DNA of 27,411 nt from Sphingobium sp. (GTDB lineage Bacteria; Pseudomonadota; Alphaproteobacteria; Sphingomonadales; Sphingomonadaceae), in contig NZ_QFOA01000076.1 of NCBI RefSeq assembly GCF_003248505.1, positions 1 through 27,411 of the forward strand, written 5' to 3'. Every line of letters starts with the position of its first letter. Within the stretch, counting starts at the first letter, position 1. The notes beneath the pieces were generated by a model that was not told the origin of the DNA, did not search any database, and worked only from the letters and a program-made list of their open reading frames with translations. A program made the position numbers and the translations under genes. Of the stretch, positions 15,124 to 22,152 are shown in pieces.

Positions 15124-16128
15124 ATGAGAAGACTGTTTCCCGGCGCTGGCAAGGCCGATTTCGCGATTGATTTTGGCACGGCCAATACGCGGGTGGTGTC
15201 GGCTGATGGCGGTGTCCTGTTCGATGAGCCGTCGCTCTGCTGCTTCGCGGGGCGCGTCGATGCCGGTGAACTGGTCACTGCCGGAGCTGCCGTCGGCCCC
15301 ATGCAGGAGCGTGCATCCGGAGACCTGCGGATCGTGCGCCCTCTGCATCGCGGAGTGCTTTGCGATATCGCGGCGGCCCGCGACTATCTGGCCTATGCCG
15401 TGCGATCGAGTGTCGGCCAGCGCAGGCTCCGCTCCTTTCGCGCAATCATCGGAGTGCCAGCTGACGCTACCAACGCAGAGCGTGGCGCGCTGCTCACCGC
15501 GGCAAGCGATGCTGGTCTGGGAGCTGTCGAACTGTTGACGGAACCCTTGGCTGCCGCGTGGGGAGCAGGCCTTCATGTCGATCATCCCCGCGGCTCCATG
15601 ATCGTGGAATGCGGTGCCGGTACGACGGAGGCGGCCGTCCTGTCACTGGGCGGAACCTGCGCGACCGCATCCCTACGCGGTGGAGGCGATGCGCTTGATC
15701 GCGCGATTGCCGATCATCTCCATTTTCAGCACAAGTTCCTTATCGGCATGAACACTGCTGAACACGCGAAACGCGACATCGTCAGGATGCTCCAGGATCA
15801 GGCAGCCCCTGCCGCCAGGACCCGGTTCAAGGGACGCGACCTCGTGAACGGATTACCCGCAGCCCTGGAACTGCCGATAGGTGATCTGCTCCCCGTGGTC
15901 GAAAAGCATGTTGCCGGCATCACCAGGATGGTTGTGAACATGCTGGGTGACATATCGCCCGAGCTCAGTCGTGATATCCACGATGACGGCATTGTCATGA
16001 CCGGCGGCAGTGCAGCCATCAATCTTGTTCGGCCGGCATTGGCCCAGGCCACCGGGCTGCATGTCGCCCTCGCTCCGAACAACGCTTATTGCGTGGCAAA
16101 TGGCCTGCAAAAGGCGCTGCTGCACTGA
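15124..16128 (+). CDS. Divergent MreB/actin-like ATPase
   Basis: A 334-residue member of the MreB branch of the actin/Hsp70 fold. It shows the phosphate-1 loop DFGTANT (residues 16-22), the PLHRGVLCD block, IGVPADATNAERGAL, the catalytic-glutamate region LLTEPLAAAWGAGL, phosphate-2 loop VECGAGTTEAAVLSLGG, then RGGGDALDRAIADHL and MNTAEHAKRDI, and the adenosine motif VMTGGSAAIN. Length is close to the usual 340-350. Unlike canonical MreB (DIGGGTTE) the phosphate-2 loop starts with Glu-Cys-Gly-Ala, and the interior is more divergent. No mreC, mreD or pbp2 follows, so this is an accessory paralogue, not the housekeeping gene. A role in cell-shape or partition-like filaments under stress is inference. 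It may be able to bind ATP, but polymerisation is untested. Confidence 0.85.
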   Translation: MRRLFPGAGKADFAIDFGTANTRVVSADGGVLFDEPSLCCFAGRVDAGELVTAGAAVGPMQERASGDLRIVRPLHRGVLCDIAAARDYLAYAVRSSVGQRRLRSFRAIIGVPADATNAERGALLTAASDAGLGAVELLTEPLAAAWGAGLHVDHPRGSMIVECGAGTTEAAVLSLGGTCATASLRGGGDALDRAIADHLHFQHKFLIGMNTAEHAKRDIVRMLQDQAAPAARTRFKGRDLVNGLPAALELPIGDLLPVVEKHVAGITRMVVNMLGDISPELSRDIHDDGIVMTGGSAAINLVRPALAQATGLHVALAPNNAYCVANGLQKALLH

Positions 16129-16146
16129 TCGGGCGTGACACCTGGT

Positions 16147-16175
16147 TTGACTTGAGGATCGCTTGCAGCCATTAT
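16147..16175 (+). promoter_or_regulatory. Putative sigma-70-type promoter for rnk
   Basis: TTGACT (16147-16152) and CATTAT (16170-16175) are separated by exactly 17 bases, 188 bases upstream of the rnk start. Both boxes are near consensus. It would leave a leader of about 180 bases. Confidence 0.45.
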
Positions 16176-16362
16176 CGTGTCATGTACCGGTTTGCCACAC
16201 GTCAGCGTCAGCGCTGCCATGCGAGTTCGCTTCTCGTGGGCCAATAGCCCCGGACAGCGAGAGCCACGTCCGGCGCAGTCCGGGGCAAAACCGAGCATCA
16301 GCCTTTACATCGCGCTTTTCCAGCGCACCGCGCCTGCATGACCGGCGCTGACGGAGAACACC

Positions 16363-16767
16363 ATGACCACCCATCGCAAGGCCCGGGCCCGGCCACCGAT
16401 CCAGATTCGTGAAACCGACGCGGAACGGATCGGTAATCTTGCCATCGAGGCGGAAGAGCGGCTGCCGCAGGTGGCCGAACTGCTCCTCGCCGAGATCAAC
16501 CGCGCCAAGGTTGTGCAGGATTCCCGGCTGCCGGGGGATGTCGTCGCCATGCAATCGATCGTTAAGTTTGTTGACGAGGCGAGTGACGCCGAGCGCACGC
16601 TGCAACTTGTCTACCCTCAAGCTGCCGACATCGAAGCGGGACGCATTTCGATCCTGTCGCTGGTTGGGGCTGGATTGCTCGGCCTGAGACCGGGGCAGTC
16701 AATTTCATGGCCCGATCGTGCCGGAAAGCAGCGGGCCTTGCGGATCATGGAAGTAAATCAGGAATAA
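16363..16767 (+). CDS. rnk: Rnk-type nucleoside diphosphate kinase regulator (GreA/GreB C-terminal domain)
   Basis: A 134-residue protein of the Rnk family. The N-terminal helical pair (IQIRETDAERIGNLAIEAEE, LPQVAELLLAEINRAKVV) replaces the longer GreA coiled coil. The FKBP-like GreA/GreB C-terminal domain follows (LPGDVVAMQSIVKFVDEASD, LVYPQAADIEAGRISILSLV, GLLGLRPGQSISWPDRAGK). Rnk proteins bind RNA polymerase and affect nucleoside diphosphate kinase and stringent responses. The ATG at 16363 has GGAGA 6 bases upstream. It follows the MreB-like gene by 235 bases with its own promoter candidate, and converges with the GlsB-type gene. Confidence 0.9.
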   Translation: MTTHRKARARPPIQIRETDAERIGNLAIEAEERLPQVAELLLAEINRAKVVQDSRLPGDVVAMQSIVKFVDEASDAERTLQLVYPQAADIEAGRISILSLVGAGLLGLRPGQSISWPDRAGKQRALRIMEVNQE

Positions 16768-16837
16768 GGTAAGGGCGGCACATCGCCCACCCGCACAATC
16801 GCAGGCATTCGGGCTCAGCCGGAAAACGTGACGGATG

Positions 16838-16863
16838 TTCGGGTGAGGCGCACCCCACCCGAA
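16838..16863. terminator. Bidirectional hairpin between convergent rnk and GlsB-type genes
   Basis: An 8-bp perfect stem, TTCGGGTG (16838-16845) with CACCCGAA (16856-16863), has a 10-nt loop and lies between the two converging stop codons. There is no clear U-tract on either strand, so its strength as a terminator is uncertain. Confidence 0.5.
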
Positions 16864-16875
16864 AGTCCGCCTGGT

Positions 16876-17142
16876 TCAGCGGATATTCCTGCGCTGCACC
16901 ATGTTGACGATCCCGAGCAGGATCACGGCGCCGACGAAGGCAATGATCAGCCCGGTCAGAGAAAATTCCTGCACACTGCCGCTGATGCCGAGCAGTGGTC
17001 CGGCAACCGCATTGCCGATCAGCGAGCCGATGCAGCCGACAACGATATTCCAGAAAATGCCCATCGAGGCATCACGGTTCATCACCTTGCTGGCGAGCCA
17101 GCCGGCGATGCCGCCCACGATCAGTGCAATGATCCAACCCAT
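16876..17142 (-). CDS. GlsB/YeaQ/YmgE family stress-response membrane protein
   Basis: An 88-residue small membrane protein of the transglycosylase-associated family (GlsB/YeaQ/YmgE). It has three hydrophobic helices: GWIIALIVGGIAGWLAS, IFWNIVVGCIGSLIGNAVAG and LTGLIIAFVGAVILLGIVNM. A basic C-terminal tail, QRRNIR, follows. Members are induced by general stress in many bacteria; biochemical function is unknown. The ATG at 17142 is preceded by AGGAGG 8 bases upstream. It lies 13 bases downstream of aqpZ on the same strand and is likely co-transcribed with it. Confidence 0.93.
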   Translation of the reverse strand: MGWIIALIVGGIAGWLASKVMNRDASMGIFWNIVVGCIGSLIGNAVAGPLLGISGSVQEFSLTGLIIAFVGAVILLGIVNMVQRRNIR

Positions 17143-17155
17143 AGTCTCTTCCTCC

Positions 17156-17911
17156 TCAGTTGCGGATTTCCAGGTGCGTCACGCTGACGTCCACGAATTG
17201 ATCGTTGCCGATGTTTTCCGGTGCTTCGCCAGGTGACAGCATGACCCGCCAGATCAAGGCGCCGATCGCCGCACCCACAAGAGGGGCGACCCAGAACAGC
17301 CACAATTGGCCCAGGGCCGCGGTGTCGGCGAAGATGGCCACGCCTGTGGACCGGGCCGGATTGACCGAGGTATTGGTGACGGGGATCGAGATCAGGTGGA
17401 TCAGGGTCAGCGCCAGGCCGATCGCGATCGGCGCAAAGCCTGAAGGGGCCGCCTTTGATGTCGCCCCCAAAATGACGATCAGGAACCCTGCCGTCAGAAC
17501 GATCTCGATCAGCAGGGCTGCCTGCATCGAGTAGCCGCCGGGGGACAGGTCGCCAAAGCCGTTCGATGCAAAACCGCCGGCGCTCCACCCGGTCTTGCCC
17601 GAGGCGATGGCGTAGAGCACGACTGCGGCGGCAACCGCGCCTACCACCTGAGCAATCCAGTACGGGATCAGCTCCTTCCACGAGAACCGATTGGCCAGCG
17701 CCAGCCCGAGCGAAACCGCGGGATTGAAATGGCCGCCGGAAATCCCGCCGACTGCATAGGCCATTGTCAGGACCGTCAGGCCGAAGGCCAGCGAGACACC
17801 GGTGAACCCGATGCCGAGCTCCGGAAATCCGGCGGCCAGGACGGCCGAACCGCAGCCTCCGAATACCAGCCAGAATGTGCCGACGAATTCGGCTGCGAAT
17901 TTGCGTATCAT
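17156..17911 (-). CDS. aqpZ: Aquaporin Z
   Basis: A 251-residue MIP-family water channel in the inner membrane. The two pore-forming NPA motifs are present, GGHFNPAVSLGLAL (N63) and TNTSVNPARSTGVAIF in the second half. With them are the AqpZ-typical start KFAAEFVGTFWLVFGGCGSAV and the C-terminal block LGQLWLFWVAPLVGAAIGA. The NPARS arginine and lack of the glycerol-facilitator insertions favour a water channel over GlpF. The start at ATG 17911 (MIRKF) has GGGGGAG just upstream; the frame extends to 18022 but those residues are not family-like. The gene probably aids osmotic adaptation, consistent with neighbouring stress genes. It is followed closely by the GlsB-type gene. Confidence 0.96.
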   Translation of the reverse strand: MIRKFAAEFVGTFWLVFGGCGSAVLAAGFPELGIGFTGVSLAFGLTVLTMAYAVGGISGGHFNPAVSLGLALANRFSWKELIPYWIAQVVGAVAAAVVLYAIASGKTGWSAGGFASNGFGDLSPGGYSMQAALLIEIVLTAGFLIVILGATSKAAPSGFAPIAIGLALTLIHLISIPVTNTSVNPARSTGVAIFADTAALGQLWLFWVAPLVGAAIGALIWRVMLSPGEAPENIGNDQFVDVSVTHLEIRN

Positions 17912-17969
17912 TGGCTCTCCCCCTTTCGCTTGTGTGGCGCCATGAGACCAGTAGGCTGCGCCGCCCGTG

Positions 17970-18575
17970 TCAGCGGCCGAGCCGTCCTGCCATGCCCAGA
18001 ATGTCGTCGAGTGGATTGCCATCGCCGTCGAGGTCGATCAGCGACGCAAGACCACCAAGACCGCCGCTTTGCGCCGCTCCGCCTTGACCGCCGCCCATCA
18101 CGCCGCCGAGTACCTGGCCCAGCATGCCCCCAAGGCCGCCGCCCTGTCCGGTGTCACTGGCCCCGCCGCCCGCTTTCTGGCTGGCCAGATACCCGGTGAC
18201 GGCCATGGCCAGCAGCGGCAGCATCTTCTTGAGCAGCGCAGGATCGATGCCGGTCGATTGCGATGCCTGGCCAGCAACAGTCCGGCTGACCTCCTTTGAG
18301 CCAAATATCTGGCCCAGGATTTCATTGCCAGGTGCTGCGGGGGTCGGAGCACTGCCGGTCACCGCCTCCAGCAGGCCGCCGCCGCCGGCACCGCCCAGCA
18401 TGTCGATCAGTCCGCCAAGACCGCCCGGCGCGGGCTGCGCCTGCTTCTTGAAGCCGCCGAGGATGGCGGGAAGCAGCGCCTCTGCTCCGGTGCGGGCTGT
18501 TGCGGGGTCGACACCCAGTTCACGTGATACGGAATCAAGCGCCCCAGTCTGTTTCATGATGTCTGCAATATTCAC
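17970..18575 (-). CDS. DUF937 (YidB-like) domain protein
   Basis: A 201-residue protein. The N-terminal domain (MNIADIMKQTGALDSVSREL, then GAEALLPAILGGFKKQ) and the middle (GSKEVSRTVAGQASQSTGID with PALLKKMLPLLAMAVTGYLA) match DUF937. This domain of unknown function occurs in YidB-like proteins. The C-terminal 60 residues are a glycine-rich low-complexity region ending in an acidic DLDGDGNPLDDILG motif, reminiscent of a calcium-binding loop. The GTG start at 18575 has AGGAGG 5 bases upstream. It is 58 bases upstream of aqpZ on the same strand and could share its transcript. Confidence 0.88.
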   Translation of the reverse strand: MNIADIMKQTGALDSVSRELGVDPATARTGAEALLPAILGGFKKQAQPAPGGLGGLIDMLGGAGGGGLLEAVTGSAPTPAAPGNEILGQIFGSKEVSRTVAGQASQSTGIDPALLKKMLPLLAMAVTGYLASQKAGGGASDTGQGGGLGGMLGQVLGGVMGGGQGGAAQSGGLGGLASLIDLDGDGNPLDDILGMAGRLGR

Positions 18576-18706
18576 TGCGGCCTCCTGTTCTAAAACGACG
18601 CCAGACGTGTACGACAGACGTCATGATCATCGCCCATGACTTGCCAAAGCAACATGGCTCCCACACACTCGTTTCGGGATGATGTCAGAGAGCAAGGAGA
18701 AGCGCG

Positions 18707-19099
18707 ATGAGTTTTTTCGGTAAGATCAAGGACGCCATTTTCGGCAAGAGGGCGGAGGCGGCTCCGGCTGCACCCGCACCCGCACAGACCACGGCGGCGG
18801 CTCCCGCGGCACCGACACCAGTCGCACCGCAGCCGGTTTCCGAAGTCGACGTGGAAGCCATCCTAAGTGGCCTTGCGGCAAAGTCCGACCAGAAACTCAA
18901 CTGGCGAACCTCGATTGTCGACCTGATGAAGCTGCTCGGCCTCGATTCCAGCCTCACCGAGCGCAAGGGTCTCGCCCAGGAACTCGGTTACACCGGCGCC
19001 CTCGACGGTAGCGCAGAAATGAACATCTGGCTGCACAAGCAGGTCATGCGGGAACTGGCGGCCAATGGCGGCAAGGTTCCGGCCGAACTTCTGGATTGA
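18707..19099 (+). CDS. DUF3597 domain protein
   Basis: A 130-residue protein. It opens with MSFFGKIKDAIFGKRAEA, then an Ala/Pro-rich linker (about residues 18-45). A compact C-terminal domain follows, reading VDVEAILSGLAAKSDQKLNW, IVDLMKLLGLDSSLTERKGL and AQELGYTGALDGSAEMNIWL, then LHKQVMRELAANGGKVP. This matches DUF3597, which shares the acid-box pattern of phage peptidoglycan-associated (LysM-linked) proteins; its function is not known. The ATG at 18707 has AGGAGA 6 bases upstream. It is divergent from DUF937 (131 bases) and followed by dodecin 48 bases later, so it likely forms an operon with dodecin. Confidence 0.9.
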   Translation: MSFFGKIKDAIFGKRAEAAPAAPAPAQTTAAAPAAPTPVAPQPVSEVDVEAILSGLAAKSDQKLNWRTSIVDLMKLLGLDSSLTERKGLAQELGYTGALDGSAEMNIWLHKQVMRELAANGGKVPAELLD

Positions 19100-19147
19100 T
19101 CGTCAGGCTGGGGGCGACCCATACGGGGGATTTTCAGGAGAAACACC

Positions 19148-19348
19148 ATGGCTATCGCCAAAGTAATCGAAGTGATTTCCAGTTCGACGACGGGTTTTGA
19201 GGATGCGGTTTCCAGCGGCATCGCCAAGGCGGCAGAGACCATCGACAACATCGAAGGCGCCTGGGTCAAGGACACCAAGGTTACCGTCAACGATGGCAAA
19301 GTCAGCGAATGGCGGGTGATCCTGTCGATCACCTTCATCGTCAAATGA
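19148..19348 (+). CDS. Dodecin-family flavin-binding protein
   Basis: A 66-residue dodecin. The family's beta-alpha-beta-beta layout is clear: AIAKVIEVISSSTTGFEDAV, SSGIAKAAETIDNIEGAWVK and VNDGKVSEWRVILSITFIVK. The tryptophan in GAWVK is the residue that stacks on the bound flavin in bacterial dodecins. Dodecins assemble into hollow dodecamers that store or buffer flavins and can limit light- or redox-driven flavin damage. The ATG at 19148 is preceded by AGGAG. It follows DUF3597 closely and ends before a hairpin terminator at 19399. Flavin buffering fits with the flavoproteins elsewhere in the window, but that link is inference. Confidence 0.94.
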   Translation: MAIAKVIEVISSSTTGFEDAVSSGIAKAAETIDNIEGAWVKDTKVTVNDGKVSEWRVILSITFIVK

Positions 19349-19398
19349 CGCACCCTGGATACTGTCGCCGCTGACGACGGTTGCCGATGATGCACGAT

Positions 19399-19433
19399 AA
19401 AGCCGAGGATCTGCCCTGCAGGCCCTCGGCTTT
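19399..19433. terminator. Bidirectional intrinsic terminator after dodecin
   Basis: A perfect 10-bp stem, AAAGCCGAGG (19399-19408) with CCTCGGCTTT (19424-19433), has a 15-nt loop. On the plus strand it is followed by GTTC with the T-rich arm TTTGTT. On the minus strand the stem arm ends in TTT then AT. It separates the converging dodecin gene and the unknown gene at 19483. Confidence 0.7.
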
Positions 19434-19482
19434 GTTCATATCTTGCGGGCTTGTCTGCGTAGGGGCGAGCCGGGGTTCGCCT

Positions 19483-19788
19483 TCAACGATCGATGATCGC
19501 GCTCAGCCGATGGTGGAAGGGGCGGTGCGGGGTTTCCCCGCGCGTCAGGTCGTGAAAGGTGCCGCCGCCCAGGATCGGCAGGATCCCCTCGACTTTGAGC
19601 AGGTCTTCGAAGCTGTGCACGTCGACATGAACATGTAGCCTGCCATCGAAATCGAAGCTGATGATCGCGTCTTTGGGGCATGCGCCCTGCAGCATGGTCA
19701 GGACCTTGTTCAGTTCGTCAGTGATCATCGAGGACCGCTGGTCAGGCAGGCGTTCGACACTTTGCTTTTGAGCCGGATTCTCGCTCAT
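19483..19788 (-). CDS. Conserved-looking hypothetical protein
   Basis: A 101-residue soluble protein with no family I recognise. After a polar N-terminus (MSENPAQKQSVERLPDQRSS), it has MITDELNKVLTMLQG, then two beta-strand-like blocks AIISFDFDGRLHVHVDVHSF and EDLLKVEGILPILGGGTFHD, and a basic C-terminus PHRPFHHRLSAIIDR. No signal peptide or membrane segment is seen. The ATG at 19788 has GGGAGAG 4-5 bases upstream, and codon use looks genuine. It is 43 bases downstream of DUF4332 on the same strand, so the two probably form an operon ending at the terminator near 19400. Confidence 0.75.
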   Translation of the reverse strand: MSENPAQKQSVERLPDQRSSMITDELNKVLTMLQGACPKDAIISFDFDGRLHVHVDVHSFEDLLKVEGILPILGGGTFHDLTRGETPHRPFHHRLSAIIDR

Positions 19789-19831
19789 GGCCTCTCCCGA
19801 TTTCCTGGTGTCCGGACGCGATGCCCCTCGA

Positions 19832-20239
19832 TCAATGGCTGATCGCGGGATCCATGGTCTTGGCCTGATCGACCCATTTCTGGACCTGCGAGGCAGCGGG
19901 CACTGCTCGGGTGAGCTTCTTCGCCTCGTTCACCTCTTTCATTTTCGCCGCCAGGTTCTCGGCATTACGGGTAGCCAGTTCCTTGACCGTGTCGACGCCG
20001 GCGACCTCGAGCAGTTCGGAATATTCCTCGCCCACGCCTGAAATCCGCATCAGGTCGGCCATGTTGGCCCACTTGAGCAGCTGGCTGGCAGAAAATCCGG
20101 TTTGCGTGGCAACGTCGTCGCGGCCTTTGCGGCTGCCGCAGGCGCTGAGCAAATCGTCCGTGGTCTTGATGCCCGCTGCCTGCAGGCGTTCGGCGTACTT
20201 CGCTCCAATCCCTTCGATTTCATCGATCTTGTACGCCAT
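19832..20239 (-). CDS. DUF4332 helix-hairpin-helix protein
   Basis: A 135-residue protein with two helix-hairpin-helix-like repeats. The first is IDEIEGIGAKYAERLQAAGI followed by KTTDDLLSACGSRKGR. The second is LMRISGVGEEYSELLEVAGV followed by DTVKELATRNAENLA. This layout is DUF4332, related to HhH nucleic-acid-binding motifs as in RuvA or DisA; DNA binding is possible but untested. The short tail is QVQKWVDQAKTMDPAISH. The start is an ATGATG pair; I chose the second (20239) because AAGGAG lies 6 bases before it and only 3 before the first. It is probably co-transcribed with the unknown gene downstream. Confidence 0.88.
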   Translation of the reverse strand: MAYKIDEIEGIGAKYAERLQAAGIKTTDDLLSACGSRKGRDDVATQTGFSASQLLKWANMADLMRISGVGEEYSELLEVAGVDTVKELATRNAENLAAKMKEVNEAKKLTRAVPAASQVQKWVDQAKTMDPAISH

Positions 20240-20282
20240 CATCCACTCCTTGCTTGACGCCTTGTCTATTCTGCGACTGACA

Positions 20283-20303
20283 GCCTAACCGGACAGATTA
20301 GGC
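20283..20303. repeat. Small inverted repeat between SciP and DUF4332 genes
   Basis: GCCTAA (20283-20288) and TTAGGC (20298-20303) form a 6-bp stem with a 9-nt loop. It could be a weak hairpin after sciP or a regulator site upstream of DUF4332; no U-tract is present. Confidence 0.3.
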
Positions 20304-20317
20304 CATGCAAACGCCGG

Positions 20318-20617
20318 TCAATATTTCTGCTGGCGCTCATAGAGGTCACGGTAGTGTTGCAGCCTCGTGACCCGCAGCCCCTGCATACCAGACCGGTCGA
20401 CGGCGCGCTGCCAGGCGGCAAACTCCTCGATGGTCAGGTCATAGCGCTCGCAGGCTTCGTCGACGGTGAGCAGCCCACCGTTGACGGCAGCAACGACTTC
20501 GGCCTTACGCCTCACGACCCAGCGTCGGGTGTCTCTTGGCGGCAGCGAATCGAGGGTGAGCGGTTCACCGAGTGGTCCGATGACCGTGGCGGGACGGAAT
20601 TTCTGGTTCTCAATCAT
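20318..20617 (-). CDS. sciP: SciP (DUF1153) CtrA-inhibitor homologue
   Basis: A 99-residue protein with the DUF1153/SciP signature throughout: RPATVIGPLGEPLTLDSLPP, DTRRWVVRRKAEVVAAVNGG, LLTVDEACERYDLTIEEFAA and WQRAVDRSGMQGLRVTRLQH. In Caulobacter, SciP (about 93 residues) contacts CtrA and DNA and blocks CtrA-driven transcription during the cell cycle. The SciP family is alphaproteobacterial, which helps place the organism. I start at ATG 20617 (MIENQKF); the frame extends to 20683 but those residues are not family-like. No strong ribosome site is visible. It is not clear from this window whether it is the cell's only copy. Confidence 0.92.
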   Translation of the reverse strand: MIENQKFRPATVIGPLGEPLTLDSLPPRDTRRWVVRRKAEVVAAVNGGLLTVDEACERYDLTIEEFAAWQRAVDRSGMQGLRVTRLQHYRDLYERQQKY

Positions 20618-21013
20618 AATGAATACCGATCGCCTGGCCGCAGCGCTGGCGCCGTCTCCTTTGTCAGCAAGGTGTGGAAGCAATCATGGCCGGGAGGAGG
20701 TTAACATTGCGTGAGAGAAGGGGGCTTTGGGAACATCATGCGCCCGCTGTCCCGGATGCCGGAAAGAGCCGTGGGCTGTTGGGAGGGCGCGAGGTGAACG
20801 GGCCTGCTGACAATCCCGTGACCCTCAGCTGGGCGAACAAGAGCGGCATAACCAAGGTCAACAACGGTGCCGCCATTCCATGGTGCAGGCTCTTGATGGC
20901 CGTCGTTGCACACGAACCCTGGCGTAGCGGCTCGACGGTTCTTCGACAGTTGACCTGCATCCCCGACGATCTACGCTGGAGGTCCCATAAGACAAAAAGA
21001 ACAGGAGAACGTC
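20618..21013. other. Intergenic region between sciP and the small lipoprotein gene
   Basis: I see no convincing gene in this 396-base stretch. The plus strand has a purine-rich GGGAGGAGG near 20691-20699, but the frame it could serve has no family-like sequence and runs on out of frame through the lipoprotein gene. A weak TTGACC near 20950 may belong to the lipoprotein's promoter. Confidence 0.4.
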
Positions 21014-21352
21014 ATGAAAGCACCAGCCACAACTGCGCTTGCCCTCAGCCTGATGTTGGCTGCCTGCAACTCCAAACCGGAAGAGCCTGCAGATGCTTCG
21101 ACAGAGACGGCACAAACGACAGCCAACGTGACCGCACCTGCCGCGCCCGCTGCGGCGATGAAGCCGGCTCCGGAAGGATTGCCCTCGCGCATCGCGCGTG
21201 AAGTCATCACGGCTAGCGGCCAGAAGTGCGACGGCATAGCGAAGGCTGAACGTCAGGCCAGCGATGGTACAATCGTCGCCAACTGCACCGGAGGTGAAAC
21301 TTACCGGATTTATACCGAGGAAGGCAAAGGGCCTCTCGCATCAGCAATGTGA
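21014..21352 (+). CDS. Small lipoprotein of unknown function
   Basis: A 112-residue lipoprotein. MKAPATTALALSLMLAAC is a signal peptide with an LMLAAC lipobox (Cys18). An Ala/Thr/Pro-rich linker spans about residues 20-55. A compact C-terminal domain then reads LPSRIAREVITASGQKCDGI, AKAERQASDGTIVANCTGGE and TYRIYTEEGKG. Two cysteines there (in QKCDG and ANCTG) could form a disulfide. This C-terminal pattern resembles small secreted proteins common in sphingomonads, but no function is known to me. The ATG at 21014 has an AGGAG ribosome site 7 bases upstream. Strong hairpins follow the stop. Confidence 0.82.
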   Translation: MKAPATTALALSLMLAACNSKPEEPADASTETAQTTANVTAPAAPAAAMKPAPEGLPSRIAREVITASGQKCDGIAKAERQASDGTIVANCTGGETYRIYTEEGKGPLASAM

Positions 21353-21383
21353 TGCAGGGCTGCACGCGCTGGCTTGCCGCATA

Positions 21384-21416
21384 CCAGTCCCCGCGCCGCC
21401 CGAGCGCGGAGACTGG
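21384..21416. terminator. Strong hairpin downstream of the small lipoprotein gene
   Basis: Arms 21384-21396 and 21404-21416 pair at 12 of 13 positions around a 7-nt loop, 31 bases after the lipoprotein stop. There is no U-tract, so it could be a transcript-stabilising 3' structure rather than an intrinsic terminator. A second hairpin, GCCCGTT with AACGGGC (21500-21518), lies downstream. Confidence 0.5.
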
Positions 21417-21582
21417 ATGATGGCTTTGAGACAATCGTCATGCGGTGACGATGCTGAATCGCCTCATCACCTTGCGATTGCCATGGTATTTCTCTGCGAG
21501 CCCGTTCTGCAAACGGGCATGAACCTTAATCTAGCAATGGCGGGCTGATCCCTCTCTTCGAGCCCAAGCAGGGATGACCGGG

Positions 21583-22053
21583 ATGAGTGCAGTAGAAATC
21601 ATCAGCATTGCCGCAAGCATCAGCCTGCTTGCCGGTTGGCGGCTCTATCTCTGCATTTTCGCCGTGGGACTGGGCATGCGACTTGGGTGGATCGCCATGC
21701 CGGGGCACCTCCAGTCTCTCGATGCACTGGCCAGCTATTGGGTCCTCGGCATTGCCGGGGCCGGCGCAATCGTCGAATTCTTCGCGGACAAGATAAGCTG
21801 GCTCGATAGCGCCTGGGATATGGTCCACACGCTTGTTCGTCCCGTGGGCGGAGCCTTGCTTGCCCTCGCGATTGTCGATGCCGGAAATCCGGTCTGGCAG
21901 CGCGGCGCCGTGCTTGCGCGACGGCGAGCTGTGGTGATTGCAACGTCACCCTGCGTCGCACCTACCTCAATGGTTTGGAACAGCGACACCGGCACGGGCT
22001 CTACCAACGCACGGGTAATAGATGACACTGTGCACCGCAGTATAGAAGATTGA
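21583..22053 (+). CDS. DUF4126 membrane protein with an abnormal C-terminus
   Basis: The first two thirds match DUF4126: ISIAASISLLAGWRLYLCIF, AVGLGMRLGWIAMPGHLQSL, ALASYWVLGIAGAGAIVEFF, ADKISWLDSAWDMVHTLVRP and VGGALLALAIVDAGNPVWQ. After WQ the expected glycine/alanine-rich membrane part and TSPEP block are replaced by RGAVLARRRAVVIATSPCVA and a polar tail. The protein is 156 residues against roughly 190 usual. This suggests an internal deletion or a frameshift near 21900, or a true short form. I chose ATG 21583 because AGGGA lies 8 bases before it; ATG 21574 is the alternative. DUF4126 function is unknown. Confidence 0.7.
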   Translation: MSAVEIISIAASISLLAGWRLYLCIFAVGLGMRLGWIAMPGHLQSLDALASYWVLGIAGAGAIVEFFADKISWLDSAWDMVHTLVRPVGGALLALAIVDAGNPVWQRGAVLARRRAVVIATSPCVAPTSMVWNSDTGTGSTNARVIDDTVHRSIED

Positions 22054-22095
22054 CTGCGCATCGCTGGGATTGTCACATTTTCCGCTTACATTTCG

Positions 22096-22120
22096 GGAAC
22101 CGTAGCTCTTAGCCGCAGTT
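22096..22120 (+). promoter_or_regulatory. EcfG-type general-stress-response promoter
   Basis: GGAAC (22096-22100) and GTT (22118-22120) are separated by 17 bases, the alphaproteobacterial EcfG sigma-factor pattern GGAAC-N16/17-GTT. It lies 33 bases before the hemerythrin start at 22153, with no competing gene between. It would place the hemerythrin-catalase-flavoprotein-PRC genes in the PhyR/EcfG stress regulon; this is inferred from the motif. Confidence 0.65.
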
Positions 22121-22152
22121 TCGTGACAACCTAAGTAGCAAGGATGGGATCA

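Noticed and set aside
20674..21201. 175-residue plus-strand open frame ahead of and across the small lipoprotein gene
   Set aside because: It runs out of frame through the lipoprotein signal peptide and has no recognisable domain; the lipoprotein has better start and motif support.
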